A stretch of 64,000 nt of DNA from contig JAGGNK010006559.1 in NCBI GenBank assembly GCA_017590115.1, positions 5,749,642 to 5,813,641 of the forward strand. Reading direction: 5' to 3'. Under the pieces are notes generated by a model. That model saw only the letters and a program-made list of their open reading frames with translations, was not told the DNA's origin and searched no databases. The stretch is from Montifringilla adamsi. Its lineage: Eukaryota; Chordata; Aves; Passeriformes; Passeridae. Every line of letters begins with the position of its first letter. Within the stretch, counting starts at the first letter, position 1. The position numbers were made by a program, and so were the translations under genes. Of this stretch, positions 49,482 to 61,700 are shown piece by piece.

Positions 49482-50015
49482 TTCTGCCCTGGTTTCAGCT
49501 GGGACAAAGTTATTTTTTTCCTAGTAACTGGTACAGTGCTCTGTTTTGGATTTAGTGTGACAGTAACATTTAAAACACACTTCTGTTTCCCATTGTTGCT
49601 GAGCAATTTACAGCAATTTTTAGCTTCTTGTGCCCTGACAGTGAGAAGGCAGGAGAGGCACAAGCTGGGAGGGGACAAGGCTTGGACAGCTGACCCCAGC
49701 TGACCCAAGGGATATCCCATACCATATGGCATCATGCTCCGTGTATGAGCTGGGGGGGAGCTGGCTGGGGGCCACTGCTCAGGAACTGACTGGTACCAGT
49801 TGGTGGTGAGCTATCACACTGTGCAACATTTGATTTGTATATTCAAATTATTTTATCATTATTATTATTTTCTTCATTTTCTGCCCCATTAAACTGTCTT
49901 TATCACAACCCATGAGTCTGAGTATTCCTACTCTCTCCCCCACCCCACTGGTAGCAGGGGCAGTGGCTGAGGGGCTGTGTGGTGCTTAGTTGCCAGCTGG
50001 GGGTAGACCACAACA
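49482..50015 (+). mobile_element. Solo LTR of an avian endogenous retrovirus
   Basis: The start TTCTGCCCTGGTTTCAGCTGGGA, CCTAGTAACTGGTACAGTGCT, GGGAGGGGACAAGGCTTGGACAGCTGACCC, ATATCCCATACCATATGGCATCATGCTC, an (ATT)n tract (about 49855-49870), the poly(A) signal ATTAAA at 49888-49893, and the end TAGACCACAACA match in order a common songbird ERV LTR that I remember. No internal gag/pol/env follows on either side, so it is a solo LTR. The 5' edge is approximate and I could not confirm a target-site duplication. The TATA box position (GTGTATGAGC near 49741) looks mutated. Confidence 0.8.
49888..49893 (+). terminator. ATTAAA poly(A) signal within the solo LTR
   Basis: CCCCATTAAACTGTCTTTATCACAACCC is the conserved R/U5-type poly(A) segment of this LTR family as recalled. 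It could end transcripts crossing the LTR. Confidence 0.5.
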
Positions 50016-53000
50016 ATTGGATGAACCTATTTAATGCCCATTGCATTATACCCTTTTCTTCCTCCCCTGTGGATACACAAGCACCTAAGCATATGTCAGG
50101 TAGTCTGGAAATGTTGCTGGCATTGAGAAGGGACAAGTGTCCTTGACCCCTTGCCTGTGGCAGAGCTGTAACTTAGAAATCCCTCAAATTCTGAATTGGA
50201 ATCATGAAGGCATTTTCTCCCATTTGTTTATATTTTATGGTAATGCAACCTAACAAAGGTATATCCTGGTATTTCTTTGCCTCCATATCCCTTTTTTGCT
50301 AATTTCTACATAAAATTGCCTATATTCCACAGTTCTTCTGGTCAGATGAGAAGGATCTCTCATAAGGACTAGTAGTTATTTTTCAGGGATTTCCAGAACC
50401 ATATTTCCTAATATTTCCATAACCAAGATGGATGCTTCTAAGGGAATAGCTACATGAGTGCTCACAGCTGTGTTCAAAACATAGTGCAGCCAAAGTCTGT
50501 TGTGAGTGCATGTTACACACCCAAAATTCAGTTCCAGACAGTGTTGGGGCTGCATTTTAAGAGATCATTTTAGTTCCTAGGCCTCTTAATGCTAATAAAA
50601 ATTCTTACTGTTGCAGGATTAGTCAATGGCAAAACCCATCTGAAAGACGATTTTTTTTCCCACTGAAACTGTGGGTGGAGGTCTGGGTTTGCATCCTTAC
50701 TCTCTTAATTATTCTTTATTCCTGGCCAAAGCAGAATTGGTTGGGATTGTGATCCTAAGCCTCTGTAAATAACCATTTAATAAGTGTTCTGTTTTTCTCA
50801 TTATAGGAACAAATTTCAGATCTGAGATTTGGGTGTCTCTGTAGCTCTTTCCTAGGCTCTACATTATTATATTAGCTTGTGGCTCTAGTCCTGAAAAAGA
50901 ATGTAATTTCATCCTCACATTTCAAAAGGTTTATCTCTTCTCATTAACAATAAGGGGTCACATCACGTGGCTGGAAAAAAAAAAAAAAAGTAACATCTGA
51001 ATTTCCTACCCATGTGAGCAGTGGAAAAATGAACAGGAGTGGGAAGGAGTCATCACATCTTATACTAACTCATCTAAATCTGGATGCTTAAATTAGGCTC
51101 CTCCACCAAGTGGAATCAGAACGAGTCATCTCTGTCACTGTTAGGAAAGCCAAGAGAGATTAGGCCCCTAATTTATTTATCAAAATATTTGATTGTACTT
51201 TATTATGTGTTAAATATCTTATAAAGGTGCTCTGATTATCTTGCCTTCTTCCCAGCCTCTCAGCCTCTTAAACTGCTAACTTATTGATCCTGCTGAACTT
51301 TCAGAAATACACCAGAAGCACTTCTCCTGAGCTCTAGAGCAACAGGAAACAAAGAAACTTGAAGAAAGCCAAGACAAAAAAATGTTCAGAAAAAAATTCC
51401 AGAGATGAAGGGGAGGAGTTGCAAATGTGTGTCACAGCCACAACAGTAGCTGCTGCTCTCACCCCACATGGGCTGTGAGAACTTAATGAGTAAAATTGTC
51501 CACGCACTTAATAAATACTTGGGTTGAAGGGCTGAAGAAGGTCATGTTTTAGACCTAACTGCAGACAATTGATTGTGATGGGGCTAGCAAGGTTTTTCTC
51601 GGAGGCAAAAGTGTGACTCCAGCAGAGCCATAGAAGCAGGAGCTGTCATGGGAAGGGTCACCAAGCTCTTGGTCCTCACAAGTGGATGCCCAGCATCCCT
51701 TGTGGGGCTGTAAGGGCTCCACTGCTGCAGCAGCCTTCCTGCCATTGGCTTCAGCAGCCTAAATGTGGCAGGAACCTTTAATCTGAGCCTAGCTAGATGA
51801 AAGCAGTTACACGTGTAACTAGCAATGCCGTAATGGCAGCTTTGATTACAGTGTAGGTATCTTCAAAAATAGATGATCTTGGGAATCAAGGTCAGGACGT
51901 GATTATGAGAATTAGAGGCTTTCCTAAAAGTGCTGAGGAAAACAAAAATGCAAACTGAGAAACTTATTGATTCTTCCATTTTAACCCTGGTGACCAGCTA
52001 CATCAAACTGATGCCGGGAGCCATCACAGACAAATCCACAACAAAAGAAACACCGCGTGGATCGGCAGCAGACATCAGAAACCTTCCCTGAGGAGAGGTA
52101 AGGAATGTAGAGCTGCCCTTGTCGCTTCTCCTTTGGTAAATGACTACTCAAAAACCCTAATTAAGTTTCCATCTTTAAAATGTGATTTCCATTTGGTCCC
52201 TGAGGTTTAAAAATAGTGAAAAGATTTCAGCAATTGATGACACTCTCAGTTGCACTAAATTAGAGCGTAGAGGAATTAGGAGTTGCTGCTGGTGGTGTCA
52301 TGTAGTAATGGTATCTCCTCTTCTTGCCCTTGTACCAGGTTGCTGTTCCCTACCACCATGCTCCTGGGCAGAAGCCACATACCAGAGAGGCAAATCACAT
52401 GCCAGTGGTCTTGATGGTCAGTGTAAGTTTTTTATCACCTTTGAATTCATCTAGCCCTTGAATCCCTTCATTCAGCCTTGCCCACAGGCGTGCGCCTCCA
52501 ATCTTTTCTCACATATGCAGGCTTGGAAAAAGAGTTAACAATTTTGCCTTTATGGGTGTTTTTGACAACAGCTTAACTTTACTGACCACTATGGAAATTC
52601 TCTAGATTTGCACTGCTGTGAACTAAACTGGGCTCAGGGGAACCATGTGTGTGGGTTATAGACTCCTTAATTGCATGTGGGCAGCCTTGTCCTCTGACTC
52701 AGAAATATCTTTGCCTTGGGAAAAAAATAATATACTCCCAAAAAATTATTGTTGTTCTCCATTCACAGACTTGATCTCTTTAATATTGCCCTGCATTTGT
52801 CTTTACAAAATTTATTGGATAAATGGCAAAAAAGGCTATTAGTTGTTTCCACTGAAATATGTGAGTGATAAACACATCTGTTATGTGAACAGATGTGAAA
52901 ATTCTTTACAGATATGAGAATTCTTTACAAATCCATTTCTCACACTGTTATACTCCTGTACAGTAATTGGGCATGTTTTTGATTGAACAGTCCCTGATTC

Positions 53001-56000
53001 AAAAGCATCTCACCTGCTCTTAATATGAAGGCAATAAAAATGTAGCCATGTGCTGTGTTTCTGGCACAGCTTCAGCTCTTCCACATTACTTAAATCGTGA
53101 CCATATATTCCAGTTAGCTTAGGCTTCAGGCTTTAAAAGCTCAATGTGAGTAATGAAGGGAAAGCAATTTGATTAGCTGGTGGAGCTGACTAAAAGGCAC
53201 CTTCATTACAAAGGGGCTTAAAAAAGGAGTGAAACTACATGAGATGGATTAAAGGTGTAATAATAATCATAGTATCAAACAGCATAACAAAGAAAAATAT
53301 CTGCATTCAACTGATATTAATATTTAATAGATGGCACAGGCATGTCCATGGCTTTATAGTCTTCTGTTTTAATGATCTTTACCACAGCTTGAGGTCCTTT
53401 GTCTTGTCCCCTTCTACTGACATCAGCTGGAGGAGACAAAGACTAAAACAAGGGTAATTTCCCCATGGTCATTGCTTGGCACTATTTCTGCTTTGCTCAG
53501 CCATGAACTGAAGTTTAAAGGATGAAGTACTGTCACTCAGGCTGATTCTCCCCTCCACCCCATCTTACCAGGGTTAACCACTCAGCCAGTCACCACGGAA
53601 ACACGTGGCTCCTTTGCCACCCCACAGCCTCATATTGGGAATGGCATCATAATCTCATTAGGAGGTTGAATTTGCTATTGAAGCTTGAATTCCCATAACA
53701 GGAGGGGAGTGGACTAATGCAATTAAGCAAATTAGGGTTTTGAGCCACTGCATGATATCTGTCCAATACCATGAGCAAAGGCTAGGTAGCTTTTTTCCAC
53801 TCCTAAAAAAAAAAAAAAAAAAAAAAAAGGTCAACAAAACCAATACTCCAGTCCTCTCCCCACAGCATGTTCAGGGAAATACTGTAGTCTCCTCTCAGCT
53901 GTAAAGGTCTTTACAAATTGGAAGAAAATTTTTTACTTGACCTAAAACTGGTTTGCCTTTCTTTTTCCCAGTGCTCGGATCCCAGTGGTTCTGATTATTA
54001 TCAGTGTAATGTTTATGCTTCTAAAGGTAAAGTAAGTAAAACCAGAACATTTTGTTTTGCTCTTTTCTTATGGTATGTGACAGTGGTTACCAGATCAGAA
54101 CAAAACTCCTGTTGATTTCAAGTCTATTTTGATGTCAAGTGTTTCTTAAGTGCTATGAATAACTCTTTTAAAATACACTAGATTTTCAAGAGATAATTCC
54201 AGCATATTCAGTAATTCTCTAGAAATGCAGATTATTAAATGCCTAAAGCAGCGCTTTTCTGCCTTTTGTTGTGGGGTTTTGAGGCTAATCCAGTTCCCTC
54301 CTCCCTCCCTCACCCTGCCAAATAAACAAAGCCGCAAAAGCGGACTGTAGCAAGAATCAGGAACCATAAATCTTTGAATAATATCCTGGCACATGAGTTT
54401 CAAAAGCAAGATATTTCTTTGAGAGCCCAGGGGAGAGTGCGAGGGAGACAGGGAAGGAAGGGAGCAGTGGTACCCTCCTGAGGATAATGCTGCTGTCTCC
54501 ATCACAGCATTTTTTCCTGGGGAGGTAGAAGTCGGAATGGCATGGGTAGGATCTAGGAGCCTCTTACGCATATCAATTACTGAGGAGGTTTTGCCGCTGG
54601 CTGCTCGCCGCCGTCTTCATCTTTGAATGAGAAAGGCAGGAATAACAAGTGCATTTTAGTAGATGTTATTGTGCTACCACTCATCTCCTCACAAACAAAT
54701 CCCAGTCTGCCACCAGGCACTGCAGTCAGAAGGAGTGGAAGCATGGGTTATTACTAAATAAGGGCATTGGCTATACACTCAACTTTATATAATACATGGT
54801 TCCTACCCTAAGCTGCTTAAAAAATAGATGTATATTATGTAGGCAGTGTACATAGTCCCTAAGGATAGTGTAATCTTAGCATTTTTTCCTGAAAATGAGA
54901 GGGACTTCAAGACTGAGTCAGTGCTGAGAATATCTGTCACAAGCTTGAAAATAGAACACAGTGTAGATAATGCTGTGGTTATTTGAAAAGTGTCACGAAG
55001 CTGAGTATTTCAGCGGCCACAAACTCCCAAAATGTCAGAGCTGAGCTGGTGCTGAACAGACACTGATATGTGCTGAAACAGAAAATACAGGCCTGAGTCG
55101 CACAAACAAAATGAGCTCTGCGCTGTGATGGCAGTAGCCATACAGTTTGGATTAAAGTATTTTGATATTTATGGTATCAGATCAGATAAGGACAAATTAA
55201 AAAAAAAATCATGCTATTAAATATTGTTTTTCCTCCTGGTACCATTACAAAACAGAATCGGGGGTTGAATTACTTGCCTATGTGAGTTCTTATGTAACAC
55301 TGTAAAGTAGTCCTGTTTTGCCTATTTGGTTTTTCCCTTTTATAGTGTTTGGATTTAAATGTAGCCCTAATCCTGCATATCCTGCTTTGAAAAGCTTAGA
55401 TCCGTAATGTATTGTATGGTATTCTTTAAAAGGCTTTGCTCTTCACTGTGTGGTAGCCTTGAGTTAACAATATAGATTTCAATTCTTAACCTTATATTTG
55501 ATAGTTTTTCTTGGGCTGTATTCTTCATTTCATACAACGTAAAATTTCAAATATGCATATTAATTGGTACGTATTCTTGAAAGTTCCTCAGGGATAAACA
55601 CCATAAATGTGTCATTTCAGGGAGGAAAAAAAAAGAAGATAAATTGACGCCACATTTTGTATCCATCATGAAAGGCTGTGACTGCTGTCCCTGCAGTGGA
55701 TGGGTGTTACTTGCTCTTTAGGAGGTGAGGCAGGAAAGCACTGCCAAGTACCCATGACTAGGTTTTCCTGGTCACCTTTCATCCCATAGTGAGGTAATGA
55801 GTTCACTGAGCAGCTTTTATCTTTTTCCCTCTCCTTCCCTGTTCTCTTTTTGATGGTATATTTACTGGCACTCTGATTTTCCATCACACAAAGGTTTCAA
55901 CAGGTAGTTTGCACAGCTCACCTCTACTACAGATGAGACATTAAAAAAACACCAAAATGCAGCTCTGCAGCTGTATCACTGCCTTGACCTACTGCCAGAC

Positions 56001-58009
56001 TTAAACATAATGGTTTCAAACCCTGCAAGCCTCTGGCATCTCTCTTACCCTGATTATATTTTATGCTTGGAAAAAGCATGAAGCACGGGTAGCCCCATGA
56101 AGATGGGAGGATAAGACCTTTAAAAATTATGCTGCAGGCAACAAGGATTTGACGAGAGCAGTAATGTGACCCAAAGGACAAAGGGGATTTTAATACTCTG
56201 AATGGGCAGGAGTTAGAAGAGAAGAGAAAGCAGGAGATGGAGATAAACAAAGGCAGGGATATGCTTCAGGGAAAGTGTAGTAAAGAAAGAGAATCTAAAG
56301 GCCAAAAGTGAACCTTCCTTTTTATCCTCTTTTTGTGTTTCATACAGTCACATCAGCAGAATAGATATTCATCTAGAGCACAGGATCCATTGATAACTTT
56401 TTCATCTCTTCAGGAGTCTGTTAAAATAGTGCATGGCTTTGCCTCCTGAAATAGTGAACTCCTGTCTTGAATGGAAAAAGGATGGTGTACTGACCCCAAA
56501 ATTCAAGCAACTAAAGAGAGCTTTAAAGTTACAAAATGTGATAAACTTAAAAATAATCAGCAACAATTGCCAGTTTAATAGGTATTACAAATCCTTCTTG
56601 GCCTTCAGTGAAGAACAGGGATTTTATGAAAACAGATGAAAATCTCTGGAATGTGGAGAAAACAGATTTTTAGTACAAAAGTCCAAAAGAAATGAGAAGG
56701 CAACCTGTTGTGTGGCTTACAGAGGCACTGCCACATCCAAATGAATTGCTGTTGACAGACAGCAAAAAGGATGAGTCAGGTGTGTATTCTTCATTCAGGT
56801 GATGGCTGTCATGCCATAATGTTTTACATTGTTGTTCACTGTTTATTGCTAAAGGGAATTGTCCCAGTTTTAATACCAGCACTTTGCCTGAATAAATCCC
56901 ACATGCCTGTTTTCTGGGAAAAGTAATATCGATTCATGTAAAGCAGGTGACTAAGAGCAAAGCAGAATATCAGGGAAAAAAGACAAAAAATAACGAATCC
57001 TTAGTGTTCCTTTGCAGGAAAGGCTCTAGTTATGATGCAAATGATACAAAATTAATGTATTCATGAATTAAAAATGAGAGGTGGCACAAACATAAACTCA
57101 TTGCTGTTGAAATGGAATTGCACTGCCGTGTTCCTCATGAACTGCCACGTTATTCCGAGACTCCTCAGAGCAAAGCTGCTGCCCCTTGGAGCGGTGAAAG
57201 GCTTCTCTGCACGACTGAACACAGAAAACTGAGGGACATCCTCGTGCAAGAAAGCTCCGTGGTGTGTGGGGTGGGTCTGCTGGAGGGAGGCACAGCCAGC
57301 AGGTGTTGTGCACAGCCACGGTGCCTCTTGGAGCCTCCACCACTCCCTTCCCCCTCCCCATATTCCATAGGCTTCATCCACTAGGAAAGGGTGTGTGACA
57401 AGTGAAGGAGAGGGAGGTACAGGTCGTTGTCAGGTTGCACTGGGATAGTTTTCCAAATATGCTGTAACAGGAAGTATGTCCTAGACCTAGGAGTATTTTA
57501 TTATGGTGGGAAGGTAATTTTATCTGTAGCCTTGCTTTTCTTTTTCTTCTCATACATATTTTGTCTCCTTCCCACCAAATTTTCCACTTTGCTTTGTGGT
57601 GATGATGATAAATTTGCAGAATTCTGTGGGTGCAATGTAACTTACAATCTGATGCTAGTTGTCTGTAAGGTGTGCCAAAACAGGCTCAGCAGAGATCTTC
57701 ATAAAATGATGAAAGGTTAATCCAGTTCTCATCTCCGAGTTGTTCTCAGCACACACAGCTACAATGCCTGCTAGCTGGGGCTTCAGATAATGTAGGCCAA
57801 CACATTTCTTACTTTTAACCCACAGAGTAAATCCTTTTCCAAGCCAACTAAAATTATGTTTTTAACTACTGAAATATTTATTGACTGTCCTAATAAAGAG
57901 AAAACATTAAAGATGTTCCTGTGATAATCAACTGATAATTTTGGGTCTACAAACTCTTTGAGCTTCTCTACTGACCTTCTATCATTTTAGTTCAAAATAC
58001 AATTTTTCT
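50016..58009. other. Intergenic DNA, no gene identified
   Basis: AT-rich with an A15-type run near 50977-50991, a poly(A) run at 53805-53828, a CpG cluster at 54590-54620 and a GC-rich patch at about 57110-57370. Exon-like segments are discussed as findings; none was assigned to a known gene. Confidence 0.5.
53805..53828. repeat. Poly(A) run, 24 bases
   Basis: Uninterrupted A24 between CACTCCT and GGTCAAC. Confidence 0.9.
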
Positions 58010-58760
58010 CCTGCATTCTGTATTTACTCCTGTTGTTATCCTAAACTTCATTTTATATTTGTTAGCTTAGTTTTTCTTATTGCTGATAAGCTATGATGCA
58101 GAATATGTGGTTTTGCTTATATTTTAAAATTCCTGCAGAGTTCCCTCTTATACAAAACTGGTAAAGAAAAGTTCATCCCTGTTCTGTGTTCAACTGTCAC
58201 ATTTTCAACTCTAATGTACATTTCTTTTTCATGTCACTCAATTCAGAGAATCCTAAACTTTTGGAAACCTCCCTTTCTCATATTCACAGAAATGTCTTCA
58301 GCATTTCTCAAACACATACAAAAGCTATATATGCTGAATGTATTTTAGAAATAATTATTTGCTCATCTGTAGTTCCCAGTCTTGCATGGGTCTAAATTTA
58401 GTTGACCATAAAATTTTCTATTATGTAATTTAATTAAGGTTTTCCTAATAAGTCTGTCACAGTCTTGAGCCACCAGAGTAGTGTTTTGCTATGAGCAAAT
58501 TTGTGAATGAAGATGTTCCCTGTCTTTTCTAAACTGCTAATAAACAGGTTGAAAATGCCAATTGTATTGTGATATTCCTTGTCAAGTTCAATCGTTAACA
58601 GCTTTCCATTTTTTCAGTTATCCCTACATACTTTCCACATCGCAGCAAATTGTTAGCTCATTGCAAGGTGAACCGTCAAAAACCTCTAAAGTCAGATTTT
58701 ATCAAAACTCTTCAGAAAATTTTTAACTAAAGGGTTTATTGTGTACTTCATAAGCTCTTG
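58010..58760 (-). mobile_element. Ancient CR1/L3-like LINE remnant
   Basis: CTGTATTTACTCCTGTTGTT, AAACTTCATTTTATATTTG, later GAGCAAATTTGTGAATGAAGATG, CTAATAAACAGGTTGAAAA and TTTTATCAAAACTCTTCAG. They follow the minus-sense CR1/L3 order (TTGTCCTTATTAAATTTCATTTTATT, GCAAACTTTATAAG, AATAAACAGGTTAAA, TCAAAAGCTTT). Heavily diverged, judged by eye. Confidence 0.4.
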
Positions 58761-61700
58761 GTGTTTAGAAGACTCTTAGATTTACTATGGAATGGCTTCA
58801 ATTTATTATTTTTAATTAATGCCTGTGCTGCATCCAATGCTGAATCATCTTCCGCACTCACACAGAGCGGCAGCTGGTTTGTGATTTCACTTCTGTGCTG
58901 ACATCCCCTTTTGGAAGGCATATCTTCCTACTCTTTTTTTTCCTCTGGGCTTAATCTAGTCTTACCCAAGCAGTCACAAGCTGTGCTGCCATAGTCAGTG
59001 GATTTAGCTTTCTCCAGGGAAACGAGCAGCAGAGGCAGCACGTGCAGGGCTCCAGCCCACACTCCAAACCACGCAACTCCAGCCCCTCCCTGGGGATGGA
59101 GAGCACCAGCCCTTGGGACAGAGAGCCAAGCCACAGCAGCACAGATGGGAGAAAGGGTGGGACCAAACCCAGGTCCCATCTCCTCTCAGCACAGGCTGAG
59201 GGGCTGGGCTCAGACGTGAGCAACGCTCCTGGGACACCCACTGCTGCGGCATCCCTCCAACAAGTGCCTGTTCTGAACAAGGGTCGGGATAAAATTAATT
59301 TAGGAAGTTGCAGCATCAGTGTAAGGACAGCAGTGTGAACTTGCAATCACTCCCAGACCAAGACACATACCCAATAAACTGAGGCTTTGGGTTATCTTTT
59401 CTTTAATGTAAAAAGATCTTCATATGACTGTTCGACTAATTATTGCACAGGTGAGGCATTTAAATACATTTAACATCACAAGGCTGGTCAGTACTAGCAC
59501 CACGCTGTCACTTCACAATTTTAAATAAAGATTAGCAGAGCTGTAATTCCATTGCCAAGTAAGAAGTTGACAAAGAGATATTTCTTCCCTCAGAAACTGG
59601 AGTACAGATTCTAAGCTTTTTTACAACATAAGATAACTAGAAAACTCTTCTTCTTCCTTGTTTTTCCTGCCCTGTCAAGAAACTTCAACTCCATTCAGGG
59701 CTCGACTCTACAACCTGAATTGCAGTAAATCAATTAGTTATCAGGTTGTATCTTATTCTTTATAAAACACCATCATTTCTAATACTAAATTATATAAAGC
59801 ACTGCTTTCATCTAGCCTCAAAAAAGAAAACCTCTAAAGTGTTTTAAAGATACATGTCAGAGTTTTTAGCCTCTTTTGAAATTCTAATAATTCAGTGCTA
59901 AGGACACTTCTTTGATGTGCTACAAGTGTCTGCTGATCTAAAAATATTTTTCTGTGAATATTAATGCCATGATTTAGTGAACATCTTTATTGTTGAACTT
60001 TCTGTTACAGGTGAAGGGAAACACCATTCTCCATTCTGCTATTGATGAGAAACAAACTGTAATACCCCACAAGACAAGAAAGTAAGCAAAGCTGCTTCTT
60101 TGACTTCTGAATAGGAGGTGCTAGAAATTAAATTCGAAAATTATAGTCAATGACTTACACACTAAAAGAACATTGAACCCTGAACATACCCCTAATACCA
60201 TTCTTGGTGAGTTATATTGTGGTGAGGTTGTAGGTATTGTATTCTTCCATGTTTCCCACCATCAGTAGTCCAACTTCCAAACATTCCTCCAGTGAATGGA
60301 AATCAGTCTTACTTGCTAATACTTCTCTTTATGTCACAATAATGCATTCCTGCTCATTGGCCCTGCTTCTTCTGAGCCTTTAATTTTGGTCCTTAAACAC
60401 TGTTTGCGTGTTCCTTAAAAATCCCTGATTCCTCAACTCATTGTAGAGCCTTCTCTGCTGAGTCTAAACTGCAGGAGCTAACTGCGTGCTTGCCCCAAAG
60501 GTGCTGCAAAACTGAGAGCTTGTGTGTCACGTGGGAAAGCAGTGACATGCCCCAAATTTGGATAGGAGCGTTGGAGAGGAAATTCCATGTGGAAACACAG
60601 GAATTGTGAAGCAGACTTTGGCAATCAGCTTTTCTGAAACCTAGCAGAACAGCAGATGCACTGAGGGTAAAGGAACCCCTCAACCATCACAGTCAGAATA
60701 AAAAGCAATTGTTTGGGATTTTCAGAGGCAGGAAAAAAACTAAGGAACAGCTGTCTCAAAAAACAATCTTAAATCAAAATGGCTACAGCTTTGAAGGGAC
60801 CTGGAACTAAAGCTGGAGGTCCTAAATATTTGGGATAAAATGGAAGTAGATTTCTAGAAATTAATAAAAAGGGGTAAAGCAAAAAATACAGCATGTCTGC
60901 CCATGCATCTTAAGAGGATTTTAAGTGTGAATGAATAAAAATTTGGGGTTTTTTTTCTTCTGGGAGCAGCCTCCTTAGTCATGGTCAGAAAAAAATTGTT
61001 GAAGAGCTGCTAAGGGTAGGAAATAATACAGTGGGAATGAAGCACTGTGGAAAAATACTGGCTCTAATTGCTAAATTTGGCACAGATATATCTAGGAAGT
61101 TGATCCTACTGAATGTTTGCTATATTGAGGTATTGGTTACTTATCAGAGGTATGTGTGTGTGCAGAATTATATTTTCTGTAGCTTTCTTCAGCCAACTGT
61201 ACCATTAGAAATGGATAATTTGTAATATTCTAAGACTGATGTTTTGCCAGTGTAAGGTGACACTTTCCTTGCAGGATATCCAAACTAATCATGCTGCCAA
61301 CCAACAGGCATCTTATTAGTCTGGCTCCTTGGCTTTTAAAATGTCTCATAATTCTGTGAAATATTTCTGGTGTTGAGATTCTATCAGACTGCATCTTACA
61401 AACAGTGTATCCAGAAATGCATATCAATTTCAATAACCAGAAACTGTGAACAGCATCCATCTTCAGTAAGTAACAAGTATATGACCCATCTTTCTTTTTT
61501 CTCATTGAACACCTGATAAATTAATGCTACCTTTCTGTGCCAGCTGCACCCTGTCTATGGAGGAAGACCCAAAATGAACTGTTCCTCCTCTGGTGTCTAT
61601 GGTTAGAGACAGCATTTTATTCTCAATGGTTCTTGACTTATTTGGTCTCTCCCAGATGTTGCATCTTATCAAACATAAGTGATCCTTTGGAAGTTAGGGA

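Noticed and set aside
54146..54571. 141-codon minus-strand open frame
   Set aside because: A length expected by chance in 64 kb; low-complexity Ser/Pro/Leu composition, no recognisable domain and no promoter or splice context.
57061..57381. Four overlapping open frames of 70-106 codons
   Set aside because: Several frames open at once on both strands point to base composition rather than coding.
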